Below, piece after piece: positions 28,087-37,666 of a stretch of DNA of 64,000 nt. The position numbers were made by a program, and so were the translations under genes. The first letter of the stretch is position 1; every line of letters starts with the position of its first letter. Below the pieces are notes generated by a model, which saw nothing but the letters and a program-made list of their open reading frames with translations, made no database searches and was not told the DNA's origin. The stretch covers positions 8,342,501 through 8,406,500 of the forward strand of contig NZ_AP018448.1 in NCBI RefSeq assembly GCF_030294945.1, in the 5' to 3' direction. Origin of the DNA: Streptomyces graminofaciens (GTDB lineage: Bacteria; Actinomycetota; Actinomycetes; Streptomycetales; Streptomycetaceae).

Positions 28087-29343
28087 TCAGTCGGTCGGGG
28101 ACGTCGGGTATGTGGGGGACGGCAGGGAGGTCGGGGCGCCCGCTTGTCGTACGATCCGCACTTCGGGAGTGGGCCGGCGGTCCGACAGGCGCCGGGCCGC
28201 GTGCCGGCACCACAGCGCCCACAGCGCGAAGCTGGGCGCGAGGTCGTCGCGGGCGTGCCAGGCGAACTCGCGCCCCCGGCGCGGACGCAGCGCGGCCAGG
28301 GGCGCGTAGTTCTCAACGACGAAGTCCCGGCCAGGAAGCGGGTCTCCGTCCGGGACCGGGCGATGCGTCAGATCCAGGTGCAGGGCTCGGACGACATCCA
28401 CTCCGGCGGTGTCCGCGAAGAGCCGGAACTGGGCGCCGGGACGCGGGTTGAAGTCGAGCAGGTGGTACGCCCCGGTCGTGCCGTCCCGGCGGAAGTCGAG
28501 GTCGAAGACCCCTCGGTAGCCGATTGTGCTCACCAGCCGCTCCGCCAGTGCCTGTACCTCGGGGTTGGGCGTCCAGCACCCCACGGTGGTCAGACCCGCG
28601 CCGCGCGGCCAGGCGCGCTGTTTGCGGCCTGGGCCTCCGCCGCGTACCACGCCGGCCCGGTCGACGTACCCGTGGAAGAACCAGTCACGGTCCGGGCCCG
28701 GGGGCAGGAACGACTGGAGCAGCAGCCTGCTGCCCGCCTCCTCCGTCCGCCGGAACAGGGCCTGAGCCTCGTCCGCCGAGTGCACCACCACCGTGCTGCG
28801 CAGTCCCGACCCGGCGGGCACCCACCACGGCTGGCTCCACTTCGCCACCAGAGGGAGCCCCAGCTGCCAGGCGAAGGCGGCCGTTTGGGCCGCGCTGTCC
28901 GGGATCAGAGTCACCGGATGCGGAACGCCCACGCGCCCGCACACGGCGGCGAGCTCGGCCTTGTCGGCCACCCGCTCGGCGAGATCGACGGGCTGGTCGG
29001 GGAGTAGATAGCCGTACGCGAGGTCCGCGCCCAGACGGCACACGGCGATGGCGCTCGCGTCGTCCATGGGGATCAGGACGGAGCGTCGGCCGATCCGGTC
29101 GGCCACACGGCGCAGGACGGCGGCGATCTCCGCGGTCGTCGCGTCGGACGGCGGCGGGGAGTGCGTCTCGGCCACGTAACGCGATCGGGCGTGGGGGCTG
29201 CCGGCGGAATCGGCGACCACGTGCACCTCCACGCCGGCTCGGCCCAGGGTGCGTACGGCCCCCAGCGTTCCGTGGTGGAAGGGATTCCGGTCGATCCGCA
29301 GCAGAACGGCGGGGACGCGGGTGTCGAGCAGTGACACGGACAT
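28087..29343 (-). CDS. ATP-grasp ligase (carboxylate-amine ligase-like)
   Basis: A 418-residue protein with an N-terminal substrate domain and an ATP-grasp core: LVAKWSQPW (lysine for ATP), LLLQSFLPPG (hinge), and FDLDFRRDG with LLDFNPRPGAQ (metal ligands). It should join a carboxylate to an amine or other nucleophile. First gene of a two-gene unit with the FAD oxidoreductase, with paired palindromes just upstream of its start. Confidence 0.85.
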   Translation of the reverse strand: MSVSLLDTRVPAVLLRIDRNPFHHGTLGAVRTLGRAGVEVHVVADSAGSPHARSRYVAETHSPPPSDATTAEIAAVLRRVADRIGRRSVLIPMDDASAIAVCRLGADLAYGYLLPDQPVDLAERVADKAELAAVCGRVGVPHPVTLIPDSAAQTAAFAWQLGLPLVAKWSQPWWVPAGSGLRSTVVVHSADEAQALFRRTEEAGSRLLLQSFLPPGPDRDWFFHGYVDRAGVVRGGGPGRKQRAWPRGAGLTTVGCWTPNPEVQALAERLVSTIGYRGVFDLDFRRDGTTGAYHLLDFNPRPGAQFRLFADTAGVDVVRALHLDLTHRPVPDGDPLPGRDFVVENYAPLAALRPRRGREFAWHARDDLAPSFALWALWCRHAARRLSDRRPTPEVRIVRQAGAPTSLPSPTYPTSPTD

Positions 29344-29353
29344 TTCCTTTCAG

Positions 29354-29405
29354 GTCGTTCGGGTGGTCTGACCACCCGCATGGGTGCTCCGACCACCCGA
29401 ACGAC
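29354..29405. promoter_or_regulatory. Paired palindromic operators between ATP-grasp and glycosidase genes
   Basis: CGGGTGGTC-T-GACCACCCG (29360-29378) is a perfect 9-base palindrome. GGGTGCTC-C-GACCACCC (29382-29398) is a second copy with one mismatch. Their centres (29369 and 29390) are 21 bases apart, two helical turns. The outermost arms 29354-29368 and 29391-29405 also pair perfectly over 15 bases. This looks like a dimer-of-dimers operator for the divergent pair; an RNA hairpin in the ATP-grasp leader is the alternative. Confidence 0.6.
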
Positions 29406-29519
29406 GGAGCCTCGGCTGGCGGGCTTCGTGTTCGTATGACTGTGTGTCAGTAGGTGAAAAGCAAAGCGGTGGAAGCGAAAGCGGCGGGGACAGCGCGGGA
29501 GCCGCGGAAAGGAGTGGGC

Positions 29520-30860
29520 ATGGCCCCACAACGGCGGCGACGCCGAAGCGGACGGCCTGCGTGTGTCGCGGCCGGTGTCGTTGCATGGGTCGTCCTCGTC
29601 TCGGGACCTGGGTACGCCGTCGGCGCCGGGCCGGTGCGGGCCGATGACGCTTCGACACCCGGGCCGACAGCGCTGACGACCTCCGGAACTCAGACAAAGC
29701 CGGTCGTGGTGCCCTCGCCGCCGGTGCCTTCCTCGTCGGCCGCCCCTGCCGTGCCGTCGGTCCCGGGCGGGTCGCCCGCTCCCTCGCGGACAACCCCGGT
29801 CGCCCCTGTCGCCCAGGGTGCCGACCCCGTCGAGGACTTCCCGGCCTTCGGCGCCTACCTCGACTACGGCCCCCTCGGCCTGGCCCGGATGGCCTGGCTC
29901 AGCGACTGGCTGGGCGGGGCGGAGCTGCGCGTGGCGCACACGTATCTGCCGGGCGACCGGTGGAGCAACATCGAGGGCCGGCCGGGCTTCCTCGGCGCGT
30001 GGGCGGACTGGCGGCGGGAGAGGGACGACCGGACGTTCGTCCTCAACGTGCCCATGCTGGAACGCAATGAGGAGGGCGTCTCCGACCCCGAGGTCCGCCG
30101 ACTGCTGCGGCACGGGGCGGAAGGCGAATTCGACCACCACTTCCGCACGCTGGCCGAGCGGCTGGTCGAGCTGAAGCTGCCGGACACCGTCATCGTGCTC
30201 GGCTGGGAGATGAACGGCATCACGTACACCCATCGCTGCGGGCCGGACCCGGAGAGCTGGAAGAAGTACTGGAACAGGATCGTCACCACCATGCGGTCGG
30301 TGCCGGGCCAGAAGTTCACGTTCGACTGGACGCCGAACCGCGGCCGGGACGCCATCCCCTGGCCCCGGTGCTATCCGGGGGACGACACGGTCGACATCAT
30401 CGGCATGGACTCGTACGACCAGCCGCGCGGACTGCCGTTCGACAAGCAGGTGACGGAGCCGTACGGGCTCCAGGCGCACGTCGATTTCGCGAAGGCCCAC
30501 GGCAAGCCCATCTCGTACGCCGAATGGGGGCTGTTCCACAACGGGGACAACGCGGAGTACATGAGGGGCATGCTCGCCTGGATGGACAAGCACAGGCCGC
30601 TCTACAACACGCTCACCGACTACTGCCCGCACGGTGTGTGGCAGTGCACGGCCAACCCCAAGGCGTCCGAGGTCTACCGGTCCGTACTGTCCGGGCGCAC
30701 CGACCCCGCGCCGGTCCCGGTGCCGGCGACTCCGCAGCCCACGCCCACCGCTCCGGTGCTCCCGCCCACCTGCTCGCCGCTGAACCTGGGGGAGTGGGTC
30801 GAGTACTGGCTCGGCGGGAAGCTCTGCCTGCGCTTCGACTGGGTGTCGAGCGACCGGTGA
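29520..30860 (+). CDS. Secreted GH26-like glycoside hydrolase
   Basis: A 446-residue exported protein: an N-terminal signal/anchor (VVAWVVLVSGPGYAVGAG), a Pro/Ser/Val-rich linker to ~residue 95, then a (beta/alpha)8 glycosidase. The acid/base glutamate is E230 in GWEMNG, the nucleophile E335 in SYAEWG, as in beta-mannanase family GH26. A short C-terminal segment with two cysteines follows a Pro/Thr linker. I chose ATG 29520, seven bases after GGAAAGGAG, over GTG 29454. It faces the exopolysaccharide operon and may trim that polymer. Confidence 0.87.
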   Translation: MAPQRRRRRSGRPACVAAGVVAWVVLVSGPGYAVGAGPVRADDASTPGPTALTTSGTQTKPVVVPSPPVPSSSAAPAVPSVPGGSPAPSRTTPVAPVAQGADPVEDFPAFGAYLDYGPLGLARMAWLSDWLGGAELRVAHTYLPGDRWSNIEGRPGFLGAWADWRRERDDRTFVLNVPMLERNEEGVSDPEVRRLLRHGAEGEFDHHFRTLAERLVELKLPDTVIVLGWEMNGITYTHRCGPDPESWKKYWNRIVTTMRSVPGQKFTFDWTPNRGRDAIPWPRCYPGDDTVDIIGMDSYDQPRGLPFDKQVTEPYGLQAHVDFAKAHGKPISYAEWGLFHNGDNAEYMRGMLAWMDKHRPLYNTLTDYCPHGVWQCTANPKASEVYRSVLSGRTDPAPVPVPATPQPTPTAPVLPPTCSPLNLGEWVEYWLGGKLCLRFDWVSSDR

Positions 30861-30867
30861 CGCGGGG

Positions 30868-30893
30868 GCGGGCCGGTCACGGCCCGCCCCACC
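30868..30893. terminator. Hairpin between glycosidase and GNAT genes
   Basis: GGGGCGGGCC (30868-30877 region) and GGCCCGCCCC pair over ten bases with a six-base loop, directly after the glycosidase stop. It should terminate rightward transcription and probably the leftward exopolysaccharide operon too. Confidence 0.6.
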
Positions 30894-32027
30894 GCGTTCC
30901 CTCCAGCGACGGATGAGCTTCTTGCCCTGGCGTTGCGCGGCCGCTTCCCGGACGACCGCCGACACCAGCGGTGCCGTACGCCGCCGGGCGAGGAGGAGCC
31001 GCTGGTTGACCACGGTGTCCGGGCGCCAGTGGAACTTGTACGACTCGGCCCCGCGCAGCAGGCTCAGCACCTGCCGGCCGCCGCCGCTCACGTACTCGGC
31101 GCAGGCGTGCAGCACCATCGTGGCGACGTCCGCCTTCCACTTCCGCAGCAGGGGATGGGCGCCGTACAGATAGCCGCCCGCCAGATGCCGCGACAGCAGG
31201 GTCACGTCGACGGCCAGGACGTCACCGCCGACCCGGAACTCGGTCACCACGGCGTCCCCGGATCTGACCATGGGGCCGATCGAACGGGCCAGGTGCTCGT
31301 GGAACCGGGGCCGGAGGTGCTCGGTGGTCACCTTGCGGCCCTGCCACTGCAACCGGTGCAGGTCCAGCATGGTGTCCAGGGCCGTGTGCACCTCGTCGTG
31401 CGGTACGACACGCGGCTCCACGCCGAGTTTGCCGAGGTTACGGATCTTCGCCCGGACGCGCTGGGCCCGGGCGGTCGGCAACCGCGTGAGCAGCTCGTCC
31501 ATCGGCCGGGCCGGCAGCTCCAGGCACACCGAGTCGGGGGCGCGCCGCCGGGGGCCGCGCCACCGGTCGTACACTTGCTCGACTGCGGCGCCGGGTCGCA
31601 CCTCGCGGAAGTCGATCAGCGCGGTGCGGGCCAGGGCGAACAGTTCCTCGGTCAGCGCCTCCGTCGCGCGTTCGGCGTGCTCGTCGTCGATGAGGACGTC
31701 CGCGTAGTCGGAGATCGCACCGCCGAGGGGGACCAGGGCGGGCAGCGGCAGCCGTACGAGCGTGAGGGGAGCGGCGGCGAGCAGTTCCTCGCCCTCGCGC
31801 ACCAGCACGACCCGGAGCCGACCGGGCTTGCCGTAGGACAGCCACCAGGAGTGGAGCCAGGCGTGGCTCTGGAACGGTGTGGCGGCGGAGCACCTCCGGT
31901 GGAGGCGGGTCCAGGCGGCACCGAGCGCGGCGAACTCGCGTTCGTCGGTGCAGAGTTCGGCGTGCAGGACGCCGTCCGTACGGAGGGTGCCGATGCCGTT
32001 GCCCACGGCCTGGGGTGCGCCGGTCAC
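30877..32027 (-). CDS. GNAT/CelD-like protein of exopolysaccharide synthesis, stop codon problem
   Basis: About 380 residues match FemAB/BcsL-CelD-type acetyltransferases (for example FQSHAWLHSWWLSYG, YLYGAHPLLRKWKADV, SYKFHWRPDTVVNQR). They probably acylate the polysaccharide or its precursor. The GTG start overlaps the preceding stop (GTGA). The frame has no stop at its natural end: after KKLIRRWRE it stays open through the antisense of the glycosidase to 29073. I place the end at 30877, where a neighbouring frame stops at the terminator hairpin, as expected if one base is missing or extra near 30890-30950. Real product end is uncertain. Confidence 0.7.
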
Positions 32028-32707
32028 AGATGCCGGTGGGCGTCGGCGGCGGTGGCCGGGCCCGGTACGGAGGCCAGCGGAGGGGAGTCCGCGGTGCGTC
32101 GTGGGCGCACCAGCAGGAGCAGCCCACCGAGCAGTCCGCCCGCACTGGCGCCCACCAGGCCCGTCACCTTCGGCGAGGCCGAAGAGGCCTCGTTGGGCTT
32201 GGTGGCGCGCGCGAACTGCTGGAGCTCCACGCGTGTGCTGTCCTCGGCGAGGTTCGCGTGCCGGGTCAGGGAGCGCGACACGGCGTTGGCCATGTCGACG
32301 GCGAGGTCGGGCCGGGTGGAGGTGGCCGAGATGGCGACCATCGGCGCGTCCGGCGAGGTCGCCGTCCGTACGCTGTCCCGCAGAGTCCTGACCGGCACTC
32401 CGGCCCACACCTGCGCGTCCCCGAGCACCGCGAGCTGTGTGGCCACCCGCCCGTACGCCTGTGCGAAGCCGAGTGCGGTTTGTGCGTCCGCCTGCTGGGC
32501 GGGCACGGCGACGACGTAGTTCGTGGCCGTGTAGGTCGGAGGCGTCACCACGCCGTACGCGCCCCCGAGCATCCCGCCGAGCAGGACGCCGACCGCGAGC
32601 AGGGACCAGGGCGGCAGGGCCTTCACTCGGGCGAACGGGGCGGCACCCTGGGGGTTTCCGGGCGCCGGGGCGGGCGTACGGTCTGTCTTGTCGGCGATGT
32701 CGGTCAT
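32024..32707 (-). CDS. Chain-length determinant (Wzz/YveK-like) membrane protein
   Basis: A 227-residue protein with an N-terminal helix (LLAVGVLLGGMLGGAYGVV), an extracytoplasmic middle with the TYTATNYVVAVPAQQAD motif, and a C-terminal helix (GLVGASAGGLLGGLLLLVRP). This is the two-helix layout of polysaccharide co-polymerases, without a fused tyrosine kinase. ATG 32707 overlaps the upstream glycosyltransferase stop (ATGA), and its own stop overlaps the GNAT start. Confidence 0.85.
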   Translation of the reverse strand: MTDIADKTDRTPAPAPGNPQGAAPFARVKALPPWSLLAVGVLLGGMLGGAYGVVTPPTYTATNYVVAVPAQQADAQTALGFAQAYGRVATQLAVLGDAQVWAGVPVRTLRDSVRTATSPDAPMVAISATSTRPDLAVDMANAVSRSLTRHANLAEDSTRVELQQFARATKPNEASSASPKVTGLVGASAGGLLGGLLLLVRPRRTADSPPLASVPGPATAADAHRHL

Positions 32708-33849
32708 ACGGAACTCACTCCCCAAGGCGGGTTTCCGGAAGGCGTGCTGGAGACGGCCGCGTACACGTCCATGAGCTGGGCGGCGCTGCGGGTGATGCAG
32801 TAGTGGTGGGCGGCGGCGGGGACGGTCCGGGGCCGCGGGCCCTCGGCGCGGATGCCGAGGAGGGCGCGTGCGAAAGAGCCTGCGCTCCCCTGTACGCGCC
32901 GGGAGCCGTTGGCCGTACCTGCCCGCAGGTCCTCGATCGCGGGGCACGACACGTAGACCACGGCCAACCCGGCCGCCATGGCCTCCACGACGGCCAGCCC
33001 GAAGGCCTCCTCGGTGCTGGGCGAGGCGAGGACGTCCATGGCGGTCAGCAGCGACGGCAGATCGGCGCCCGGGCGGCCGCCCGCGACCCGCTCGCCGGTG
33101 AGCAGCACCCGGTCGGCGACCCCCGCCCGCTGGGCTGCCCGCCGCAGCACGTTCTCCTCCGGGCCGCCACCGACCAGCAACAGCCAGAAATCGGGGGGGA
33201 GTTGGGCGAGCGCGCGGATCAGGACGTCGAACCGCTTGCCCGCCGTGAGCCGTCCGACGCCGCCGACGACGTACGCGCCCTCCGGCAGCCCGAGCCGCCT
33301 GCGGGTGCGTTCGCGCAGCGCCGGGTCGAAGCGGAAGCGGGCGAGATCGATGCCGTTCGGCACGACCTCGATGCGCGGCCCGGGCACGCCCCACAGCTTC
33401 AGCCGTTCGGCGACCGTGGGGGAGACGGCGACCGTGGCGCGGCCCAGGCGTTCGCTGGCGAGGTACAGCTCGCGGACCCCTGCGGAGAGCCGACGGCCTT
33501 CCATCTGCGACTCGCCCAGGGAGTGTTCGGTGGCCACGACCGCCCGCACACCGGCCAGGCGCGCGGCGAGCCGGCCGTACACGCAGGCCCGGTACAGGTG
33601 CGTGTGCACGAGGTCGTAGCCGCCCGCGCGGATCAGCCGCACCAGGCGGGGGAGGGCCGTGAGGTCGCGATTGCCGGACATACCGAGGTGGGTGACGCGT
33701 ACGCCGTCGGCGGTGAGGTCGTCGGCGACCGGGCCCGGGTTGGTGAGCGTCACCACGTCGCAGTCGACCGGCAGATGCCGCAGCAGCAGCCGGAGTTGCT
33801 GCTCCGCGCCGCCGACTCCGAGGCCGGTGATGATGTGCAGGGCCTTCAC
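32704..33849 (-). CDS. Glycosyltransferase family 4
   Basis: A 381-residue GT-B enzyme that adds a sugar to the growing repeat unit. Seen: the N-terminal ITGLGVGGAEQQL loop, HTHLYRACVYGR, VVPNGIDLARF, GRLTAGKRFDVLIRA and the donor-site STEEAFGLAVVEAMAAG. I chose GTG 33849 (VKALHIIT), four bases after the deacetylase stop and preceded by GAGGGGGTCTGAGG. The extra 19 residues of the longer frame are not conserved-looking. Confidence 0.9.
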   Translation of the reverse strand: MKALHIITGLGVGGAEQQLRLLLRHLPVDCDVVTLTNPGPVADDLTADGVRVTHLGMSGNRDLTALPRLVRLIRAGGYDLVHTHLYRACVYGRLAARLAGVRAVVATEHSLGESQMEGRRLSAGVRELYLASERLGRATVAVSPTVAERLKLWGVPGPRIEVVPNGIDLARFRFDPALRERTRRRLGLPEGAYVVGGVGRLTAGKRFDVLIRALAQLPPDFWLLLVGGGPEENVLRRAAQRAGVADRVLLTGERVAGGRPGADLPSLLTAMDVLASPSTEEAFGLAVVEAMAAGLAVVYVSCPAIEDLRAGTANGSRRVQGSAGSFARALLGIRAEGPRPRTVPAAAHHYCITRSAAQLMDVYAAVSSTPSGNPPWGVSSV

Positions 33850-33853
33850 GTCC

Positions 33854-34621
33854 TCAGACCCCCTCGACGGGGCGGCGGCGCAGGCGGTGCAGCCGGTGCT
33901 TGACAAAGAGGCGCACGGCGGTGTCCTGCTCGCCGATGTGGACGCGCGGGAGGGCGTACGGGCCGTTCAGCGGGCCGGGGTCGATGGCGCAGGCGTACCC
34001 GTAGCCGGCGTCCCGTACGGCGTCGACGGCCCGCTGGTCGACGGTGCCGTACGGGTAGCAGAAGCCCTGTACCGGAGCGCCGATCAACTCCGAGAGCAGT
34101 GCTCTGCTCCCGGCGGTCTCGGCGCGCAGTGTCTCGTCGTCCACCTTGGTGAGGTCGATGTGGGCGAGCCCGTGCGAGCCGATCTCGATGCCCGGCGTGG
34201 CGGCGGCGGTCAGGATGCCCTGCTTGCTCAGCAGGGGCTTGCGCGGGCCGAGCGGATCCCATTGGTTCTCGTCGTCCAGCCGCCCCGGCAGGACGAAGAC
34301 GGTGGCCCCGCAACCGTGCTCGCGCAGCAGCGGCAGGGCGGCGTCGACGAAGTCCGCGTACCCGTCGTCGAAGGTGAGCCCCACCAGCTTCCGCCCTTCG
34401 CCGCGCGCCCGGGCGGCGAGCAGGTCGGCCACGCTCACCCCGCGCAGCCCCCTGCGGCGCAGCCAGCGCAGCTGCAGACGGAGGCGTTCGGGGGAGACGG
34501 TGACGCGGTACGGGTCGTCGGAGCAGTCGCCGACGGAGTGGTACATCGCCACCCACAGGCTTGTGCCGATGGCGGGTCTGGTGCGGTCGGCGGGGGGGAT
34601 CGGGTCAGCGGTTACGGACAT
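33854..34621 (-). CDS. Polysaccharide deacetylase (NodB domain)
   Basis: A 255-residue metal-dependent deacetylase. Motif 1 is LTFDDGYADF with the catalytic aspartate pair, motif 2 is GSHGLAHIDL with the metal histidines, and motif 3 is CYPYGTVDQRA. There is no signal peptide, so it may act on lipid-linked precursors at the membrane. It overlaps the flippase gene by 17 bases within the operon. Confidence 0.92.
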   Translation of the reverse strand: MSVTADPIPPADRTRPAIGTSLWVAMYHSVGDCSDDPYRVTVSPERLRLQLRWLRRRGLRGVSVADLLAARARGEGRKLVGLTFDDGYADFVDAALPLLREHGCGATVFVLPGRLDDENQWDPLGPRKPLLSKQGILTAAATPGIEIGSHGLAHIDLTKVDDETLRAETAGSRALLSELIGAPVQGFCYPYGTVDQRAVDAVRDAGYGYACAIDPGPLNGPYALPRVHIGEQDTAVRLFVKHRLHRLRRRPVEGV

Positions 34622-36263
34622 GCGGGAGCCTTCGTGTGACGGAGTGGAGTGCGGGTGTGAAGCCGGCGGCCCCCAGGGCCCGAGCCAGCGCGACGAAGAC
34701 GACGGACACGACCGTGGATCCCACGGCGAGCCCGAGCAGAGGTGTGTCCATGCGGCTCGCGCAGAACATTCCGATCGCGGCGGCGACCGCGGCCGCCCGC
34801 ACCGGCCTGCTCATCTCGGCCACCACCTGCCGGACGCGGATCGGCACCCCGCGCCCGCCGATGCCGTGGAGCAGGAGGAGGGCCGTGACGGTGATCCCGG
34901 TGGCGTTGGCGGCCGCGAGTCCGAGCACGCCCCAGTGGGCGGCGGTGACGGCGCCGATCCAGCAGGTCACGACGATCCCGGTGGCCATGGCGGCGAGCGG
35001 GTACCAGCTGGGGCGCCGGGTGGAGAAGTACGAACGGACCAGCGCGCCCACCATCGCGTGGCCCAGCAGCCCGAGGGCGTACACGCGCATCACGGCGGCC
35101 GTGGCAGCGGTGTCGTGGGCGGTGAACGCACCGCGCTGGAAGAGGAGTTCGATGATCTGCGGCGCGCAGGCGACGATCAGCGCCGCGCCGAGCAGCACGA
35201 TGCAGGAGACCAGCGCCAGATCCTTCTCGACCCGGCTGCGGGCCCGCTCGGAGTCGCCCGCGGCCACCGCCTGCGCCACCACCGGGAAGGTGACGGTGCA
35301 CAGCATCAGCGAGAACGTCATGGGGATCTGGGCCACCTTCTGCGCGTAGTTGAGGTGCGAGATGGCCCCGGCCGGGAGTGTGGAGCCGAGGAAGCGCTCG
35401 ATGAGTACCTGGGACTGGCGGCACAGTCCGAAGAGGAGGACGGTGCTGACGAGAGCGAGATCCATCGGACGCTCCGGCTCCACCGCTTCCACGACTGTCG
35501 CCGACTTTCGACGCAACTCCCTGAGCAGAGAGGGCAGTTGGGAAATGATCATGAATACGCCGCCCACCGCGACCCCGATCGCCGCGGCGCGTACCCCCCA
35601 ACGTCCGCCGAGGACGAACATCACCGCGATGATCCCGGTGTTGTACGCCACGTAGATCGCCGCGGGTGCCATGAACCGGCGGTGGGCGCGCAGCGCCGCG
35701 CTGCAGAACCCGGCGAGCCCGAAGGTGAACACACAGGTCGCCGTCAGCCGGGTGCAGTACACCGCGAGCGCCGGATCGGGCAGGCCGGGCGCGAGCACCC
35801 TCACCAGGTAGGGCGCCCCGGCCATCAGCAGCGCGGCCACCGCCGTGAAGGCCAGCGACAGCCGGGGAAGCGTGGTGGCCACCACCGAGCGGACGGGATC
35901 GCCGGGGGCGCCCTGCGCACGGCGGGCCACGGCCACGCTGATCATCGGCACCAGCACGATGGCCAGGCCGTCCTCGATGAGCAGCGTCGCCGCGAACTCC
36001 GGCACGGTCCAGGCGACCAGGAAGGCGTCCGTCTCGGGACCGGCTCCGAACAGGTACGACAGGGCCTGGTCGCGGCCGAGGCCCAACAGGGACCCGATGG
36101 CCGTGAGCGCGGCTGTGACGAGGGTCGCCTTGGCGAGGAACCGGCCGGTCGGCGGGGCGACATCGGTGGGCTCGGCAGTGGCCCGGGCGGAGGGCACGGG
36201 CGGGGGTACGGACCCAGGTACCGCCGGGGCTCCGCCGGTCGTCCGAGGAGGCGTCACGGTCAT
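34605..36263 (-). CDS. MurJ/MviN-like lipid-linked oligosaccharide flippase
   Basis: A 552-residue membrane protein with about 14 helices, beginning ATLVTAALTAIGSLLGLGRD, typical of the MurJ/MOP exporter superfamily. In this operon it should flip the lipid-linked repeat unit. A Pro-rich ~45-residue N-terminal tail is cytoplasmic. ATG 36263 overlaps the stop of the polymerase gene (ATGA). A true murJ would lie in a different context, so a polysaccharide-specific role is more likely. Confidence 0.9.
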   Translation of the reverse strand: MTVTPPRTTGGAPAVPGSVPPPVPSARATAEPTDVAPPTGRFLAKATLVTAALTAIGSLLGLGRDQALSYLFGAGPETDAFLVAWTVPEFAATLLIEDGLAIVLVPMISVAVARRAQGAPGDPVRSVVATTLPRLSLAFTAVAALLMAGAPYLVRVLAPGLPDPALAVYCTRLTATCVFTFGLAGFCSAALRAHRRFMAPAAIYVAYNTGIIAVMFVLGGRWGVRAAAIGVAVGGVFMIISQLPSLLRELRRKSATVVEAVEPERPMDLALVSTVLLFGLCRQSQVLIERFLGSTLPAGAISHLNYAQKVAQIPMTFSLMLCTVTFPVVAQAVAAGDSERARSRVEKDLALVSCIVLLGAALIVACAPQIIELLFQRGAFTAHDTAATAAVMRVYALGLLGHAMVGALVRSYFSTRRPSWYPLAAMATGIVVTCWIGAVTAAHWGVLGLAAANATGITVTALLLLHGIGGRGVPIRVRQVVAEMSRPVRAAAVAAAIGMFCASRMDTPLLGLAVGSTVVSVVFVALARALGAAGFTPALHSVTRRLPHVRNR

Positions 36264-37663
36264 CGCGCTCCGGCCCCCTGCGGTACGGCGGCCCCGGCCC
36301 GCTGCTCGGCGGACGCACGGGAGGAGGACGTGGTGTCCGCCAGGGCCCACCACGCCACCAGCCCGAAGGCCACGGCGGTCAGCGCGGTCGAGGGCCCGCC
36401 GATGTCGGCGTACACGAAGTCGACCAGCATCCACACGAGCACCCCGCACGCGACGAGCCCGCAGTCGAGGCCGCGGGGGCCGTGCGCGCGCCCACCGGGT
36501 CCAGGGACGAGCCCACCAGGCCCACGGGCGGGCGCGCCCGGCTCACGTCGTAGTCGCACCAGCCCCCGTGCCGCGCACACCAGCAGCGCCAGCCAGCTCC
36601 CCGCCAGGGTCAGCAGGCCGACGAGCCCCTGCTCGCTCAGCACGAGGAGGTACATGTTGTGCGGCGACAGCAGGGACTGCTTGTGGTACACCGTCCCGGC
36701 GCCCCCGATGTCGCTCCCGGACGACAGCGCCAGCGAGGCGCGCCCGTCCCGGTACTCGGGGAAGCCCTTCAATCCCACGCCGGTCAGCGGCTGTTCGCGC
36801 CACATGTCGACGGCCGCCGCCCACATCGTGTACCGGTCGGTGACCGACTGGTCCGGGGCGTCCGCGACCTGCGTGATGCTGCCGATCCGGTCCTGGAGCA
36901 TGGCGGAGCCGATGCCGAGCCCGCCGGCGAGGACCACGCCCATGGCGGCCACCGCCGCGAACACCGTGACCGCCCGCCGCAGCCCCGCCAGCACCACCTG
37001 GAGCGCGCAGGCCGCCGCTGTGGCGATCCACGCACCCCGGCTGAACGACACAGCGAGCGGCACCACCAGCACCAGCGCGCAGAGCAGGGCCGTCGCCCGC
37101 TGCCCGGTGGGGGCCGGCCCGAGCGCCAGCCCCACCGCGCACACCAGCCCGAACGACACGACCGTCGCCATCCCCATGACGTCCGCCGGCCCGAAGGTCC
37201 CCACCGCCCGGATGTTCTCACCCACGTACGAGGCCCCGGTCCCGGTGACGTACTGGTGTACGCCCACGGCGCCCTGCCACAGCGCCAGCCCGACGAATGC
37301 CCAGGCCACCACCCGGAAGTCCGCGCGGCCACGCACGCTCAGCAGGACCGCCGCAGGCACCAGCACGAAGATCTGCAGATACCGGGCGAGCCCGGAGATC
37401 CCGGCCGACGGCGAGATCGCCCCGGCTGCCGCCAGGGCGAGGCCCACGACGGGCAGCCCCAGCACCATGGCGGTCTTCCGGGCCAGCGGGCGCCGCCGCT
37501 CCCGTACGAGACGGATCCCGCACCACAGCACGAGCAGCCCGGAGACGGCGTCGGCCGCGGTCGGCCCGTCCTCGCCGCCGGGGGAGACGGGCAGCGCCAG
37601 CATGGCGATCACCGCCAGCACCGGCAGGAGGGACGATGCGGCACTGGCAGCCGACCGGGTCAC
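36260..37663 (-). CDS. O-antigen ligase/polymerase-like membrane protein
   Basis: A 467-residue protein with about 11 helices and one large external loop holding DRYTMWAAAVDMWREQPLTG and SPHNMYLLVLSEQGL, the Wzy_C/WaaL signature region. It should polymerise the repeat units. It begins with GTG 37663, just after the sugar transferase stop (37667), and has an Arg/Gly-rich cytoplasmic stretch near residue 385. Confidence 0.88.
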   Translation of the reverse strand: MTRSAASAASSLLPVLAVIAMLALPVSPGGEDGPTAADAVSGLLVLWCGIRLVRERRRPLARKTAMVLGLPVVGLALAAAGAISPSAGISGLARYLQIFVLVPAAVLLSVRGRADFRVVAWAFVGLALWQGAVGVHQYVTGTGASYVGENIRAVGTFGPADVMGMATVVSFGLVCAVGLALGPAPTGQRATALLCALVLVVPLAVSFSRGAWIATAAACALQVVLAGLRRAVTVFAAVAAMGVVLAGGLGIGSAMLQDRIGSITQVADAPDQSVTDRYTMWAAAVDMWREQPLTGVGLKGFPEYRDGRASLALSSGSDIGGAGTVYHKQSLLSPHNMYLLVLSEQGLVGLLTLAGSWLALLVCAARGLVRLRREPGAPARGPGGLVPGPGGRAHGPRGLDCGLVACGVLVWMLVDFVYADIGGPSTALTAVAFGLVAWWALADTTSSSRASAEQRAGAAVPQGAGAR

Positions 37664-37666
37664 GGC

